Assembly (NCBI GenBank): GCA_038363925.1 | Contig: JAQQWL010000009.1 | Location: 1,736,001-1,800,000, forward strand | From: Apiospora phragmitis | Taxonomy: Eukaryota > Ascomycota > Sordariomycetes > Amphisphaeriales > Apiosporaceae | Reading direction: 5' to 3' | DNA: 64,000 nt | Shown here: piece after piece, positions 11,189-22,021 of the stretch | Position numbering within the stretch: the first letter of the stretch is position 1 | Layout of the letters: each line of letters begins with the position of its first letter | Position numbers and translations under genes: made by a program | Notes under the pieces: model-generated | Database searches by the model: none | What the model was told of the DNA's origin: nothing | Seen by the model: the letters and a program-made list of their open reading frames with translations, nothing else

Positions 11189-11347
11189 TCTATCCACGCC
11201 GAACAAATCCCAAATCAAGCACCTCTCCGCCCAATCGTCTACAACACACGCAGCTCGGCCGGCATTCAACAGGCACAAATTTGAATTTGTAATCTACTGA
11301 ACTCCCTTCCACAACCGCAATTCAACAAAGAACGACTCATCTCCAAG

Positions 11348-12004
11348 ATGGCACCCAAGAAACGGGATACCGACAAGAAGAAGACGGCAAAGAAGCCCGG
11401 CGGTGCCGTCATCAATTACCGCGGCAAGTACCCCTTTAAGGGTAAAGTGGCAGCCAACGGCAAAGTCTACTGCACACCATGCCGAGCTACGGGCAAGAAC
11501 CACCGAGGCATCAAGAACGCCCAGCGTGACATCGCCAGTCACATATCTACCAAACATAAGGAGAATTCGGCGTACAACCGTGACCAGAAGGAGCAGCCGG
11601 GCAAGACGTATGGCTGTGCCTGTGGCTATAAAAGCCGCACTTGGAACCCTTTCCTTCGGCACATCGCCTCTGAGCACGGCTTCAGAGGCAAGTCCTCTGC
11701 CATCAAAGCGCGGGAACATGTAAGTAGAGCAGAAAGCCCTAGCCCTCAAGGCATGGCCGCTGTAGATCGGCTACCTCTAGATTGTTTTTCGATGACTAAT
11801 GACTCCTTCTTCCAGTTTGACGTCGATCGGTTCAACGAGGAGCAGGACGACCAGGACGAGGAGCAGGAGGACATCAAGCAAGAGCCCGATGACTCTATGG
11901 AAGAATTTGATGAGCTCCCTGACCGACACTACAAGGATGAAGACAAGGACGGCGGGCGCGGCCCTGGTGGTGCCTCCAATCACTTGCTCCAGGCTGCTGT
12001 CTAA
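11348..12004 (+). CDS. Two-finger C2H2-like nuclear protein, hypothetical
   Basis: A lysine-rich N-terminus (KKKTAKK) suggests a nuclear protein. Two zinc-binding motifs follow: C42-x2-C45-x19-H65-x4-H70 and C90-x-C92-x12-H105-x4-H110. The C-terminal third is strongly acidic (EEQDDQDEEQE and similar). A likely intron at 11720..11815 has a GTAAGT donor, a CTAAT-like branch and a TTCCAG acceptor. It is 96 nt long, phase 0 and free of stops, so the spliced product is 186 aa and the unspliced one 218 aa. The inserted residues look unlike the rest of the protein, so splicing is probably the rule. ATG 11348 is the first in frame, preceded by CCAAG. I recognise no named family. Confidence 0.7.
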   Translation: MAPKKRDTDKKKTAKKPGGAVINYRGKYPFKGKVAANGKVYCTPCRATGKNHRGIKNAQRDIASHISTKHKENSAYNRDQKEQPGKTYGCACGYKSRTWNPFLRHIASEHGFRGKSSAIKAREHVSRAESPSPQGMAAVDRLPLDCFSMTNDSFFQFDVDRFNEEQDDQDEEQEDIKQEPDDSMEEFDELPDRHYKDEDKDGGRGPGGASNHLLQAAV

Positions 12005-14070
12005 GGACATAGGAGACAAGTTTCGATTTGAGAGAGTTACGAGAAACCTCCATAGCAGCTTAGAGAGAGCACTCGCATCTCCTGGCCTTGCCCTAGCTTG
12101 AGGAAGATGCCGAATAATTGACAGTCTCGTTGACTGATTCTCCATTATTTCTTTGGTTGCCTTTGAGGGTAATTGATCCCTACTCTACTGCTTGTTTAAC
12201 GAACAGCAAAACTGGATAGCTTGCTGCACCAAACAGTCGCCTTGCGGTGAATTGCAGTGTCATCCCTTCTAACACCCCAGAGCAGTTCATGTATTGATAC
12301 CTACATGTAGGTCACTCGTTGGGGGGTTCCTGGGCCAGTAGTAATCAGCTTCTGTGAGACCTACATGAGATAAGCACTGAAATCCACTCACTCGGGTCCT
12401 CGTATCATAACAAAAAGACGTGTCATGTATCAAGTGAATTACCACGCCCCAGGTGGCTCCTTCCATGGTTGACTGCCACGAAACATCCCGGGAAGGCGGC
12501 CATATCATCGTGAGGCGATATTAATTCTGTGCTGGCCAATAAGACGAGCTACTGAGCTACTGAGCTACTGAGCCACAGATCTGCGAGGTGACGGTGCGAA
12601 CTCATGGAGTTACCATTGTTAATTGCTTGCCTCTCGAGATTATGCCCAAAGCGCCACAGGGCTTCGAGATGTGCAAACCACAGAGCATCTATGGCCAATT
12701 TTCTTACGTCAGAGGCTTTTACTTTTCTCTTTTCCTTTTCTATTCTCCCATATCATATACAGGACACGGCTTGTATGGATCTGTTACAGAATTCACTGCT
12801 TCGATCTATCAGCGGGCCAAGGCTTCTGTTATCAGATCTACTACGTAGAGTGTGTGACGCGAGCAAGCAGGACCAGACTCTCTCATCTGTTGTCTTTGTT
12901 AGAGTTCAAGAGGGCGCGTGGGCGGTAACTTTCTGCACTCGTCACTATGTGACCACTCAACTTCCCGAGAGGGTGCAGTAGCCGGGCGCAATGGCCGCCT
13001 GGGACAATAACGTCGAAGTTAGGTGTTATTCGGTGGCTTGAGGAAGGGAAATTGAACCAGTACTTTGAACAAAGAATACAGTAAGTGCCAACCTCAATCT
13101 ATCTACGTTTGCTATGGATTGTCAACGATAGCATGCTTGCTGGTAGTTATTGTCCCTTACTGTTAAGGCAATGTTCGCGAAAGAGGACCATTCTGCGCGG
13201 CAGAAGGGATCCTGGTCATAAACATGAGCCGAGTAATGCGCACTGACAAAAAGGCCCATGCCATTGTTCTGGCCTGTGGCTTGTCATGACAGCAAGCCAT
13301 GGGATGAATGCTCTTATTGGTCTTCACCGCGCCGCCGAATTGGCAGAACGCAATCCAAGTTTAAGAATGCAACCATGCCCACAGACCAATGCCGGGCTGT
13401 CGGTGATATTATCTCAAACATGATACAAGTCGAAGAATTCAGGGCAGAGGAACAAAACGAGAGAAAAGGAGATAGGCGACTTGGAGTCAAGGGAGTAAAA
13501 GTACCAACTGGAAGCACGACAGCACACGAGTCAATTTCGTCCAATCATCATCGTTAGCCTGTGCATGCTGGGAAGCACCGCATAGCATGGTGGCTATTTA
13601 GCGAATGCCAGCCAATCCCATCGCGGTATAGCGGTGGCCACTGAAGGATCCCACGCTGGTCAGGATGGAGATCCGGATCACTAGGGGTCTGGGCAGACAG
13701 AAGTCTGGGGAGGACGATCAGGACTGACTGCAGCACAAGCAACAGCTGAACATGCGGGCTTCGGAAAAGCATGGCAACCCTTGTCGATGCAGCCCAGCCT
13801 TGAAGAAATTGCAACGGAACATAACAGCATAAGAGGCACATCCTTGTGTCCGACATGGATATGGAGAACGATAAGTAGGAACCTCTTGAGGCGCTAGCCA
13901 AGGAACAACTTTGCCATAAAACAAACATCAGTCCAACAACTCCAACAATGGCTTTCTCACAGAACCAAGTCACTCATCGGCCGATCATAACTCGAGATTA
14001 CTGAAAGAGAGAGGAGAGAAATAGAAGAGGATGCCAAGAGGCAATCAAGATCAACTCCCAAATCGTCAAC
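12005..14070. other. Intergenic, no gene seen
   Basis: About 2.1 kb in which no frame looks like a real protein. A small tandem repeat is listed separately. The last few hundred bases are presumably the promoter and leader of the seven-helix protein gene. Confidence 0.45.
12546..12569 (+). repeat. Three tandem copies of GAGCTACT
   Basis: GAGCTACT is repeated three times without a spacer and followed by a diverged copy (GAGCCACA). No function is evident. Confidence 0.75.
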
Positions 14071-15471
14071 ATGGTCAACATGGATACCAGCAACGACAAC
14101 CCTCTGCCGACGTATTTCGAGCACAGCTGGGCCGTCCTGAGCAGCATCGGCATCATCAACGTCTGCTTCGGCTTCATGGTCATCGGCATCGTGGGCTTCC
14201 CGCCCATTGCCGTAGTCCCCGTCGTCGTGTCCACCGCCACCGCATTGGCCAACGGCCTGTGCTACGTCGCCTACTACACCGAGTACCCGAAAACCAATAT
14301 CATCGTTGCCTCCGCCTTCGCCGACTTGTTTTGGCTGGTAACTTTTTTTATGTCTAGTTATCTCTCTACTGCATGAAGGATTCCATGATACCCTCAAATC
14401 CATGATATCATGTCACTGCAAAGATTAATATGACCCCTGATCCAGATCCAAGAGGCGGGCCTATCCTTCTACTCATACGCCATCCTCTCCAAGATGCTGT
14501 ATAAGCGCACCAGGCAGGCCTTTATGCTCGCCTTCTGGACCGTGATGCTCGGTATCGTAGCCCTACGGACCATGATCATGACCACGCGGATAAAGTACCT
14601 GATAGGGGACTCGAACTCGGCCGAGCTCCAAACACTAGTCAACCACCTGCACATGGGCTACTTCATCTCCATCGCCCTCATCGAGTGCATCAGCTCCGTC
14701 CTGCTTCTCCAAAAGTTCAATTCGGCGCGGCACATCTCGATGAAGACGGCGTTGCAGAGCGGAACGGGGGTGCTCTTCCGGTATCTCATGCGGAGCACCG
14801 AGGTCAGACTGGCGCTGCTTGCCGTCGTAGGAGTCACGAGGGCCGTTACGTATTCGTTCCAGGCCACTGCGATATCTGCGTCTTCCGTGGCCGGCCAGAT
14901 TGACAGGTTCGCCTACACGCTGGAATGCACGTTCCCAATCATGCTACTGTTAGTTTTGCATCCCCGTCCCCCCACCCCTTCCCTTCCTTTCTACCTCGAA
15001 GCGCACACCGCCTTCTTCTATGTGAGGGATATCTGCTAATGACAAGATAATTACAGCATCGATATACTTGCATCTAGACTGGTACACAATTCCAACAAGC
15101 CCTCGTATCACCAAAGGGACCGATCGGCTCGCAAAACGGGGCCCTTCACGCAGACTACGATTGAGGAGTTCAAGCTATACCCGCTGGGCAGCATCGAGCG
15201 CCGGATCGAGGTCAGCGGTAACCCGCCCCGAAAGTCGAACTCGGAAGAGCACATCATTGGGCACGCCTTCGCATCCTTCCATCATCAGCATCATGGGGTC
15301 TCGAGCGGCGATATGTTGGATGCAGATGGCCAGGCGGGATCCAGCGGATCCAAGTCCAGCCTACAGCCAGGGGGTATCAGCAAGACGGTGGAATTCAACG
15401 TGATTAGGAATGATGAGGGGCCTAAGGAAGACGCCTCTCGTGTAACCCACTTGGGTGGCTTACCGGTATGA
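14071..15471 (+). CDS. Seven-transmembrane integral membrane protein
   Basis: Three exons, 14071..14337, 14446..14948 and 15057..15471, join in frame to give 394 aa. Seven hydrophobic segments can be read in order: about 20-42, 45-72, 78-110, 120-142, 168-190, 215-240 and 250-280. A hydrophilic cytosolic-type tail of about 115 residues follows, rich in Ser, His and Gly. The tail contains TTIEEFKLYPLG and SIERRIEV, which look like conserved landmarks. The short N-terminus is acidic and has no signal peptide. The topology fits a fungal seven-helix sensor or receptor-like protein, but I see no CFEM domain, no retinal-binding lysine in the last helix and no DRY motif, so no ligand class can be assigned. 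Introns use GTAACT and GTTAGT donors. Confidence 0.8.
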
Positions 15472-16236
15472 TAACTAAATGACACTAGATTCCCGCCCTG
15501 GCTTAGCGGATCTTGCGACCTCATTCCTTTCGCCTTCCGGCGAGAGGCGCAATGATTGGCGTTTCCGTTTGGAGGATTTCATGACGTTCGCACACTTGAA
15601 GTCACTTTGATGTGATTGACCAAGCAAACAAAACAACTGTCATCGGCCGGTGGCCGAAAAGGCCGAAATCCCTTGCGCTCGGCTAGCACTCATTTGCTAA
15701 CAAGGACCATCCGAGCCCAACGTGCCTCAGCAGTACGATTACGGAGCGCGTGGTTATTGACAGGTACCAATAATCCTTGGGGAAAATGGTACTTAGCTCC
15801 GATAAATAGAAGTCTGGCCTATGCGACTCGGATCTACGGCAGCATAAGGTAAGCACGCAACAACTTTCAGGGGAAGGTATCCAACCTTGCCCGTTATTGA
15901 ATGAGCCGAGCTACTCCAGTATGTTTCTACCTGATACGTCGTGTGTCATATTGTACATAGGTAGACAGGTGGGTATGAATGTATTAGAGTTCGCATGACG
16001 ATTCATACTTGTTCCTGCTGATTCACCCCAGTGTTCAATATCGCCATAGTAATATCTGACGTTATGCATATGGGACTGTATATATTCTAGATTAACCATG
16101 CTTTCTGAAGCTTGTATCCTACTAGCACAGAACTCTCACGATATTCCGCCCCAGTAGAAATCTACGACACCTTTACGCACGATAAAACGTCTCCAACACA
16201 GACTTGAGAAGATTAGCCACGACAATCAGCAACTCC
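15472..16236. other. Intergenic, no gene seen
   Basis: No supported coding region. The 3' flank of the seven-helix gene merges into anonymous sequence. Confidence 0.45.
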
Positions 16237-16683
16237 ATGGATCTATGGCAAGCCATGTACATACCCTTCTGCCTCGGCTGTAACAGTTTTCATCAGCCCC
16301 ATTCCTGGAGTGGCACCCATGTCACCCAGAACTTTTACATCCACCTCAATGGCCGCCTAACCCAAGTCCCTTATCAAAAATTCCACCAGGCCTACCAGCA
16401 GCAGTACCTGAACGCCCTCGGATCCTCTCAATACGCGCAAGGTAACCGGTCGACCTACCAGCGACAGCCCCGGGTGTGTACCAGCGCCCAAAACGGAGCC
16501 TCTGCGCCCCTTTGTCCCAGCAACCTGCGCACGAGAATGCAGTGGGGTCAAGGTCGTGCTATTTTACCAGTTTCTACCCAAAGCCGTTCTTCTAGTCAGA
16601 ACCGCTCTTCTGGTCAAGCCCGTCCTTCTTCCTATAGCAATTCCAATCTCGTCTTTGGCACTAGGCCAACATACGCCAAATAG
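16237..16683 (+). CDS. Weak orphan ORF, 148 aa
   Basis: Open frame from ATG 16237 to TAG 16683 that resembles no family I know. The composition is Ser/Gln/Arg-rich, with an SRSSSQNRSSGQARPSS-like tail and a few tyrosines and cysteines. It has no signal peptide and no membrane segment. It could be an orphan gene, a fragment of a larger spliced gene or chance. The repetitive serine tail argues mildly for real coding. Confidence 0.3.
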   Translation: MDLWQAMYIPFCLGCNSFHQPHSWSGTHVTQNFYIHLNGRLTQVPYQKFHQAYQQQYLNALGSSQYAQGNRSTYQRQPRVCTSAQNGASAPLCPSNLRTRMQWGQGRAILPVSTQSRSSSQNRSSGQARPSSYSNSNLVFGTRPTYAK

Positions 16684-17011
16684 TAGCACTAGCCTCGTTC
16701 GCCGTTGAAAATAGGCTTCCAACGTAGCGGGGGACTAGAAGGCGCCGTGGTGGACTCACATAGGCCGAAAGGCCACGAGGCAGGTATTTAGTCGTGCAAT
16801 GAGCTGTTTTGGGATACTCGTATGAATTAATACAGATTATTACCAAGTCAAACTACGAAACTCATTTTGAACTTAACTCCGTGCTTGATCCTTCGAAAGT
16901 TCCTGGAATATGATGAGCCAGCCACCCCTTTTCTTTCTCCTATCCCCCTCTCCTTAGTCTCCGAATCCTGGAGGCCTTCGGTGAGGATGGGGCACTACCC
17001 CAACAATGGAA
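16684..17011. other. Intergenic
   Basis: 328 bases with nothing recognisable. It is the 3' flank of the minus-strand secreted-protein gene. Confidence 0.45.
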
Positions 17012-17775
17012 CTAGTTAGTTGCAGAGTTGCAGAGCGAGTTCCAAGCGCCGACCATGGCCTGCTCGTCTGCAACGAAAGTGTCCGGATCCATCCTGTAAG
17101 TAAGTAGTCTAGTCAGCCACTCATTCACGTAACAACCCGTCCCCCCCAAACAACAAACAATAATGCAAACACAACAAAGGGCAGTTCTGGGTGCTGTAAT
17201 GATGGGGAATAACTCACATGTCGCTGTAACACGTGCACAGTGCACCGTCGGTTTCATCGACTCCAGCTGAGCAAAACAAAACAAAAGCCAGTCAGTATAG
17301 CCGTTCGCAGCACGATGTAACATGAGGACTGGAGGGGACCTGTCTCACTCACCGTATTTCACGAAGAAGCTCGAGCCCTCGAAGGAGTTGCACTTGAACT
17401 GGCACTTGTACTGTGCATAGGCAAAGCCTGTCTCGGTGGGCAGCGGTACGCCGTAGGTCTAAAAAAATGAGTCAGCACAGTCAGTCAGGATACTCAGCAG
17501 TTCAACAAGTTGTTTTTCCCACGTCGTCCCAATGATCCTTAGCGCATCAGCCCACTCACATATGTTCCCAGGATATGGCTGCTGGCCCAATCTAACGCGG
17601 GCTGGTATGCTTGGCCGACAAACTGTGTAGGCGTGGCTTGGGAGTAGCTGATAGGGTAGCCAGCCGTCGTCGTGGGCGTTCCCGACGTACATGGCGTTTC
17701 TCTGAGGACAGCGGGTGGCATTGCTGCCGCGCACATGGCCAGTGCGCCGGCGATGATGATGTTGAAAGTCTTCAT
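17012..17775 (-). CDS. Small secreted cysteine protein, effector-like
   Basis: Four exons, 17560..17775, 17353..17458, 17218..17266 and 17012..17093, splice in perfect register (453 nt) to a 150-aa protein. Donors are GTGAGT at all three introns. Residues 1-19 form a classical signal peptide (MKTFNIIIAGALAMCAAA). Mature cysteines are arranged as one early Cys, then KCQFKC, then ALCTCY, and one near the end. The pattern CxFxC-x5-SSFFVKY resembles PAN/apple-like modules of fungal secreted proteins, though I would not assign it firmly. It has no transmembrane segment and no GPI-like tail. Three introns in 150 codons is a lot. The role is unknown; host-interaction effector or cell-surface protein are both possible. 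Confidence 0.8.
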
Positions 17776-20106
17776 GGTGTCTTGTTTGTCACACGTTTCT
17801 TTTTTTGTGTTCAAACACGTGAGCTTGTGACAGCGGAACGGGAAAAGACAAGCTATTCCGGGCCGCGCTGGAGGAATCCGGCTTGCTGTAATTGAAATAA
17901 AGATGTAACGCTCAAATGGTGTCGAAACTGGTCGCGTGAAATGAATAACCCCGCATCAAACCGTGAATCGTCGTCTCCAAAAGGCTTAAAGTTACGTCAA
18001 AACGGCCGATGCCGCGAAACGCTAACCTGCTTGATTTATACTCGAAGCTACAACGCCTCCCCCGGGCCAAATCGTCCGATGGGAGGAATACTGCTTCTGG
18101 TACATGGCAGCCGACAAAACTAGCCGGGACACGCTCAAGGAAGCGAAAGCTTGTTGACAGGGGCTGCCCCGAAGGGATCAAGCCAGGGAACACCACAAGG
18201 CCGACGGATGTGAATGTTGCTTCATCTATATTATTAGATTAATCGGCCCAGTTTCCCCCGTCCTAGGCCGTTTCTCCTCCGCCTAATCCCTGCCAATGCA
18301 TAGCTTCTTCGCGGCAGATATATCCCCTATATTTCCTTTATTGGGCAATGTTCTCGCGCCTAATGCAAGGCCTAGACGTCATAATGGTAGCTAGATGTGC
18401 TCCGCCGGCCAGGGGCCCGGATGCGGTTAATATCAACATCGGATATATAGCGTGCAAAAAGCTTATGCGAATGGGGGAGGGTCGGAGGCTGGTCTTTACC
18501 TTGTTGGTGATTTCGGCAAAACAGAGTAGGATTCGAGTCTATAGTGCCTGCACCCCCCTCTGCGATCTGAGACATACTGTGGACGTTGCACTCCCACCGT
18601 TCTCTGTTCGTCTCCTCCAAATCTCAACATTCTGGGCAGAATCTACTTAGTCACCCATTATGTAATTCAATACAACAGCCAGTTTACATCGACTCTAATC
18701 CGTCACTGAGCATAGCATTTGGCAATTGTTGACTACTTACCAATGATGGCCATTCTAGTTCAAAACAACCATCTCGCCCTGCTTACCTATACTAGGCTCA
18801 ACAAGAAATTACTTAAAATTTAGTAGGATGAACGATACAACGAAGTAGTTACTTGAAGGGGCCATGGCTTTGGACACAGGATCGGATACGACCCCAAAAA
18901 CGCAACGTTACGGATATTCCAATGGTCAAGTGTAGTGACTCGAGAAGAGAAGCTCGAAGTATGGACATGGTCAGATTGGATATAGCGTGGTTGTCTCCTT
19001 GACACGCCACTTCGGCAATCCCCGATAAGGGCACAATGTCTGTGAAGGAGACTGTCTACTCATCTAACTGTCCTACCTAGAGGACCCGTGCTCCCCTTGC
19101 AGTTGCACTCTTCGCTGTCCAAGGACATCGTCGTTATTTAGAAGGTAGAACTCGGGATGGATCTCCACTCCGAAATACTTGCCTGCATCACTTTGTTGGC
19201 GGATTCACCCGGATCTCCAGGGCTTGGCAACCGCTTCGATGCCGGCGAGACTCACCTCCGGAAGCCGACACGGTAGTACAGCAAGTCCAGTATCTCCACC
19301 TTAGCTCGGTTGACCCAGATACCCACGAAGTCTAGCACGAGCTTACATCTCTCCTTGAGCAACACTACCCGCCTGCGGAGCAGGTCGGAGATGATGCCGA
19401 ATGTGATAATTCGGCTTAGGTTGTGTAAGTGCTGAGGCGGTGGATCTGGCTGTGCATCATCCATGTTGTATAACCTTTAGTCGAGGGTCACTGTGATGAA
19501 TGAGGAGGCTAATGCGGGTTATGCCGTGGAATAAGGGGGCGGTTGCGTCCTGTTATAGTCTTCTTCCCCTGTTTGAATGTCTTCATGTACATCAGAACAA
19601 GCCCCATTCTTATTCTGATATGTTTGCTGTTGCTCCGTACCCTGCATCTTGTCTCAAAGCAATATTGTTGCGATGCGTTTGCCTCTACTCAATCTTCTGT
19701 TCATATCCTGTCTTGTAGCAAGGGCCATTCATAGAGATCACTTCTTCTATTATAATGACCTGGCTTGCTAAAGATGATGCTCCTGCTTGATATACCTTTT
19801 CTATCCAGCCGACAGGGGGCTCCTTGAACAACACTCGTTGTTCCGTTCAGCTTAATAGCAAGACCCTGGAGGTTTGCTCAGCCGGTGCGGTGGAATGGAG
19901 TTTGCTCGACATGGACGTTTCCGGTCACGTCTATTGGGATTGTTTGCTTCATGAAACGCCTTTGACGTCTATGACTTCGGAAGATCATAAGTAGGCACAT
20001 TTCCCTCTATAAAAACGAGAGCCATGTTTCCTGCCTTAATAAATCATCCCAAAACGGAGGACAGCGAACCTAGCCGTCACCAAACCCCAAGGGGACTAAA
20101 TACAGC
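17776..20106. other. Intergenic, 2.3 kb with one weak minus-strand frame
   Basis: No gene is well supported. A 70-codon minus-strand frame at 19252..19464 (MDDAQPDPPPQHL start, then an amphipathic Leu/Arg/Val-rich part) ends just after a GTGAGT that could be a splice donor. It might be the first exon of a small gene or a remnant, but I found no partner exon. A TATA-like box before the next gene is listed separately. Confidence 0.4.
20008..20015 (+). promoter_or_regulatory. TATA-like box upstream of the 20.1-kb gene
   Basis: TATAAAAA lies about 95 bp before the ATG at 20107, a plausible spacing for a fungal TATA element. Nothing else in the promoter was recognised. Confidence 0.4.
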
Positions 20107-21158
20107 ATGGAGTCGCCACTAATTATTCTGTTGGATTATTTGTTCAGCCAGTCCAATAATAAGATACCGCGGCCTCAACGTTATCCAGTGGTCCTTCCCG
20201 AACATCACCAGACACCCGAGAATCCTCCAGATGACAATCTTCGCCAGGGCATGAGAAAAAGGTTTTGGCTCAGGTTCCAAATTCTTAACAATATTTTTCC
20301 ATTCTTCCAACGAAATATTGGCACAGCGAATGCATCCAAACGATATCAAGCATTAAGCATCGTCCCCTGGGCTGGTCTGGACATACCCAAGTTGTTAAGC
20401 CCTTTCGAAGAAGGCCGCAAAAGCACTGAAGACTGGGCCAGCTTGTTGGAGAGTGAGAGTACGTTAGCTTATTCTTATGACCACATGAGCCGCCTGATTT
20501 TTGGTATACCGGATAGTTACACCGACGGGGGTACAAGGTTAGGCTATCCATCTTTCCTGCAGGTCAGCTTGAGGCGTCCCATGACTGACTCGGCCAGTGC
20601 ACCTCAACTCATCTGCCTGACGAGGGATTTGAAGTTCTTCTACAAGAAACTCTATGATTATTTCTTGAACTTGGGACCTGATGAGTCTTTGGACGAGAGT
20701 GCTTTAGGCGAGGCAGTCGCTGGGTTTACGGTTGCTCTTGAGCATACCGGATCGTTGGTGGGAGTCAAGACATATCGTGTCGAGGCATACAAGGAGATAC
20801 TTGATGAAAACAAGAATACGACATACGAATGTCTGGAAAGCGTATATGGCAAGCTGCAGAAGGATTATGCACATGCTCTGTGGTTCTTAACTGGTCAAGT
20901 AGAGTCTGAAGGGGCGGGGTGGACAATGGTTCTATCAATGGACGATCTCTTCGGGACATCAGTTAAATCGAAAGGGGAGAGGAAGTAGGGATACAGGAAG
21001 ATGATGGGAGAGCTGGAGCGGCAATGCAGGGAATCGTGGGGGAGGCCCAAGAGGGCGTTGTACAGACGTTCGGGAATATGGTGGTTCGGGATCAGAGCAG
21101 AGCTTTCCAGCGGCAGATGGACTCGAAGTCATTTGTCCACTTTTTGAAAAAGTCGTAG
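20107..21158 (+). CDS. Conserved-looking hypothetical protein with a late frame change
   Basis: The first frame runs 293 codons from ATG 20107 to TAG 20988. A second frame, shifted by one base, continues with coding character to TAG 21156-21158 (MQGIVGEAQEGVV then DQSRAFQRQMDSKSF). The shift falls in AAAGGGGAGAGG (20971-20982). Adding one base there gives a single 350-aa protein; alternatively, a 35-nt intron (20962..20996, TACAG acceptor) also restores the frame but would be unusually short. The protein is soluble, with aromatic-rich helices (WLRFQILNNIFPFF, LTRDLKFFYKKLYDYF) and a well-formed stretch ESVYGKLQKDYAHALWFLTGQ. I do not recognise the family. Confidence 0.6.
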
Positions 21159-22021
21159 GTGGCATAGCATCTCAAGTTTTATCTCGTCATTTTCGTCAGG
21201 GGCATTATTGGTTCCGTATACAGTCGAATAAGTAAGTGGTCTTCACAGTTCCATTGCTTCAAGAAACAACAGAATATTTTCAGGTTCCAACTAAACCATC
21301 CGGTATGATATTAGATTCCTAGGTTCGTTGAAGATCTCGAAATGTAGCATTATTTACTCAGACACGGAAAAATCACATTATCGCATTCCAGATTCCAGAA
21401 ACAGGCAACGATGTACTATGGTGCTACCGCAGTTGTATTGATCAGGCCACTGTCTTCGTCCGGAAATGGAAGCATAAACTTTAGGCCGGGCTTTTGTTGG
21501 TTCATGTGCCCAGTGACGACGCCAGGGGGTGATCCTCGTTTGCAGCACAGTGGTTAGTGGGAAGCGAAGATGTGGGTCATGGAATTAGAATCCATGTGCA
21601 ACTTTCGAGAATGAATGTGCATGGTCTGGATATGCAGTCGCGTTGGCCAGTTGGAATGATGGGTAGGTTGTTGGTCAGCGAGCAAAGCATACATCAAACA
21701 TCAGATGCCCAGTGGTTGGCCTGGACGCATGACAAGCCAAAACGAATCAAACACCAAATCGGATGTGCAAAAATCAATGTTAAGCGATTACAGCTAATAC
21801 TACACGAACATTCATATCAGATCTGCGCTCGAATGTGCACCATCTCCCATTTCGCAATGGGGTGTTTTGTTGCTGTAACGACTGTTCCTGCGTGCAGTTA
21901 ATGCCCTAGATGAATCAGACTGCCTGTTGTGTCAATGCTATAAACCACTCGAGACGCCAATCGTGGCCGGAGGGAACGCTGGTTAGTGTACATGGACACG
22001 GGGATCCGAATGCCGCTACAC
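21159..22021. other. Intergenic, no gene seen
   Basis: 863 bases. A plus-strand frame at 21557..21901 has no family resemblance and unconvincing composition. The region is the shared 3' flank of two convergent genes. Confidence 0.45.

Larger units (their letters stand above)
9855..11347. other. Intergenic, repeat-containing
   Basis: About 1.5 kb without a supported gene. It holds simple TAGGTAGG- and CTGCC-type tracts near 10000-10230, an imperfect direct repeat at 11011-11049 and a GC-rich minisatellite at 11074-11188, the last two listed separately. It includes the divergent promoter region of rvt and of the zinc-finger gene at 11348. Confidence 0.5.

Noticed and set aside
13554..13973. 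139-codon minus-strand frame before the seven-helix gene
   Set aside because: It lies in the promoter/leader of the plus-strand gene, with no recognisable domain, and its hydrophobic look comes from a Leu/Val/Ser-rich chance composition.
18530..18550. Possible tRNA B-box (ATTCGAGTC)
   Set aside because: No acceptor or anticodon stem can be built around it. The only good tRNA in the window is the initiator at 6337..6408.
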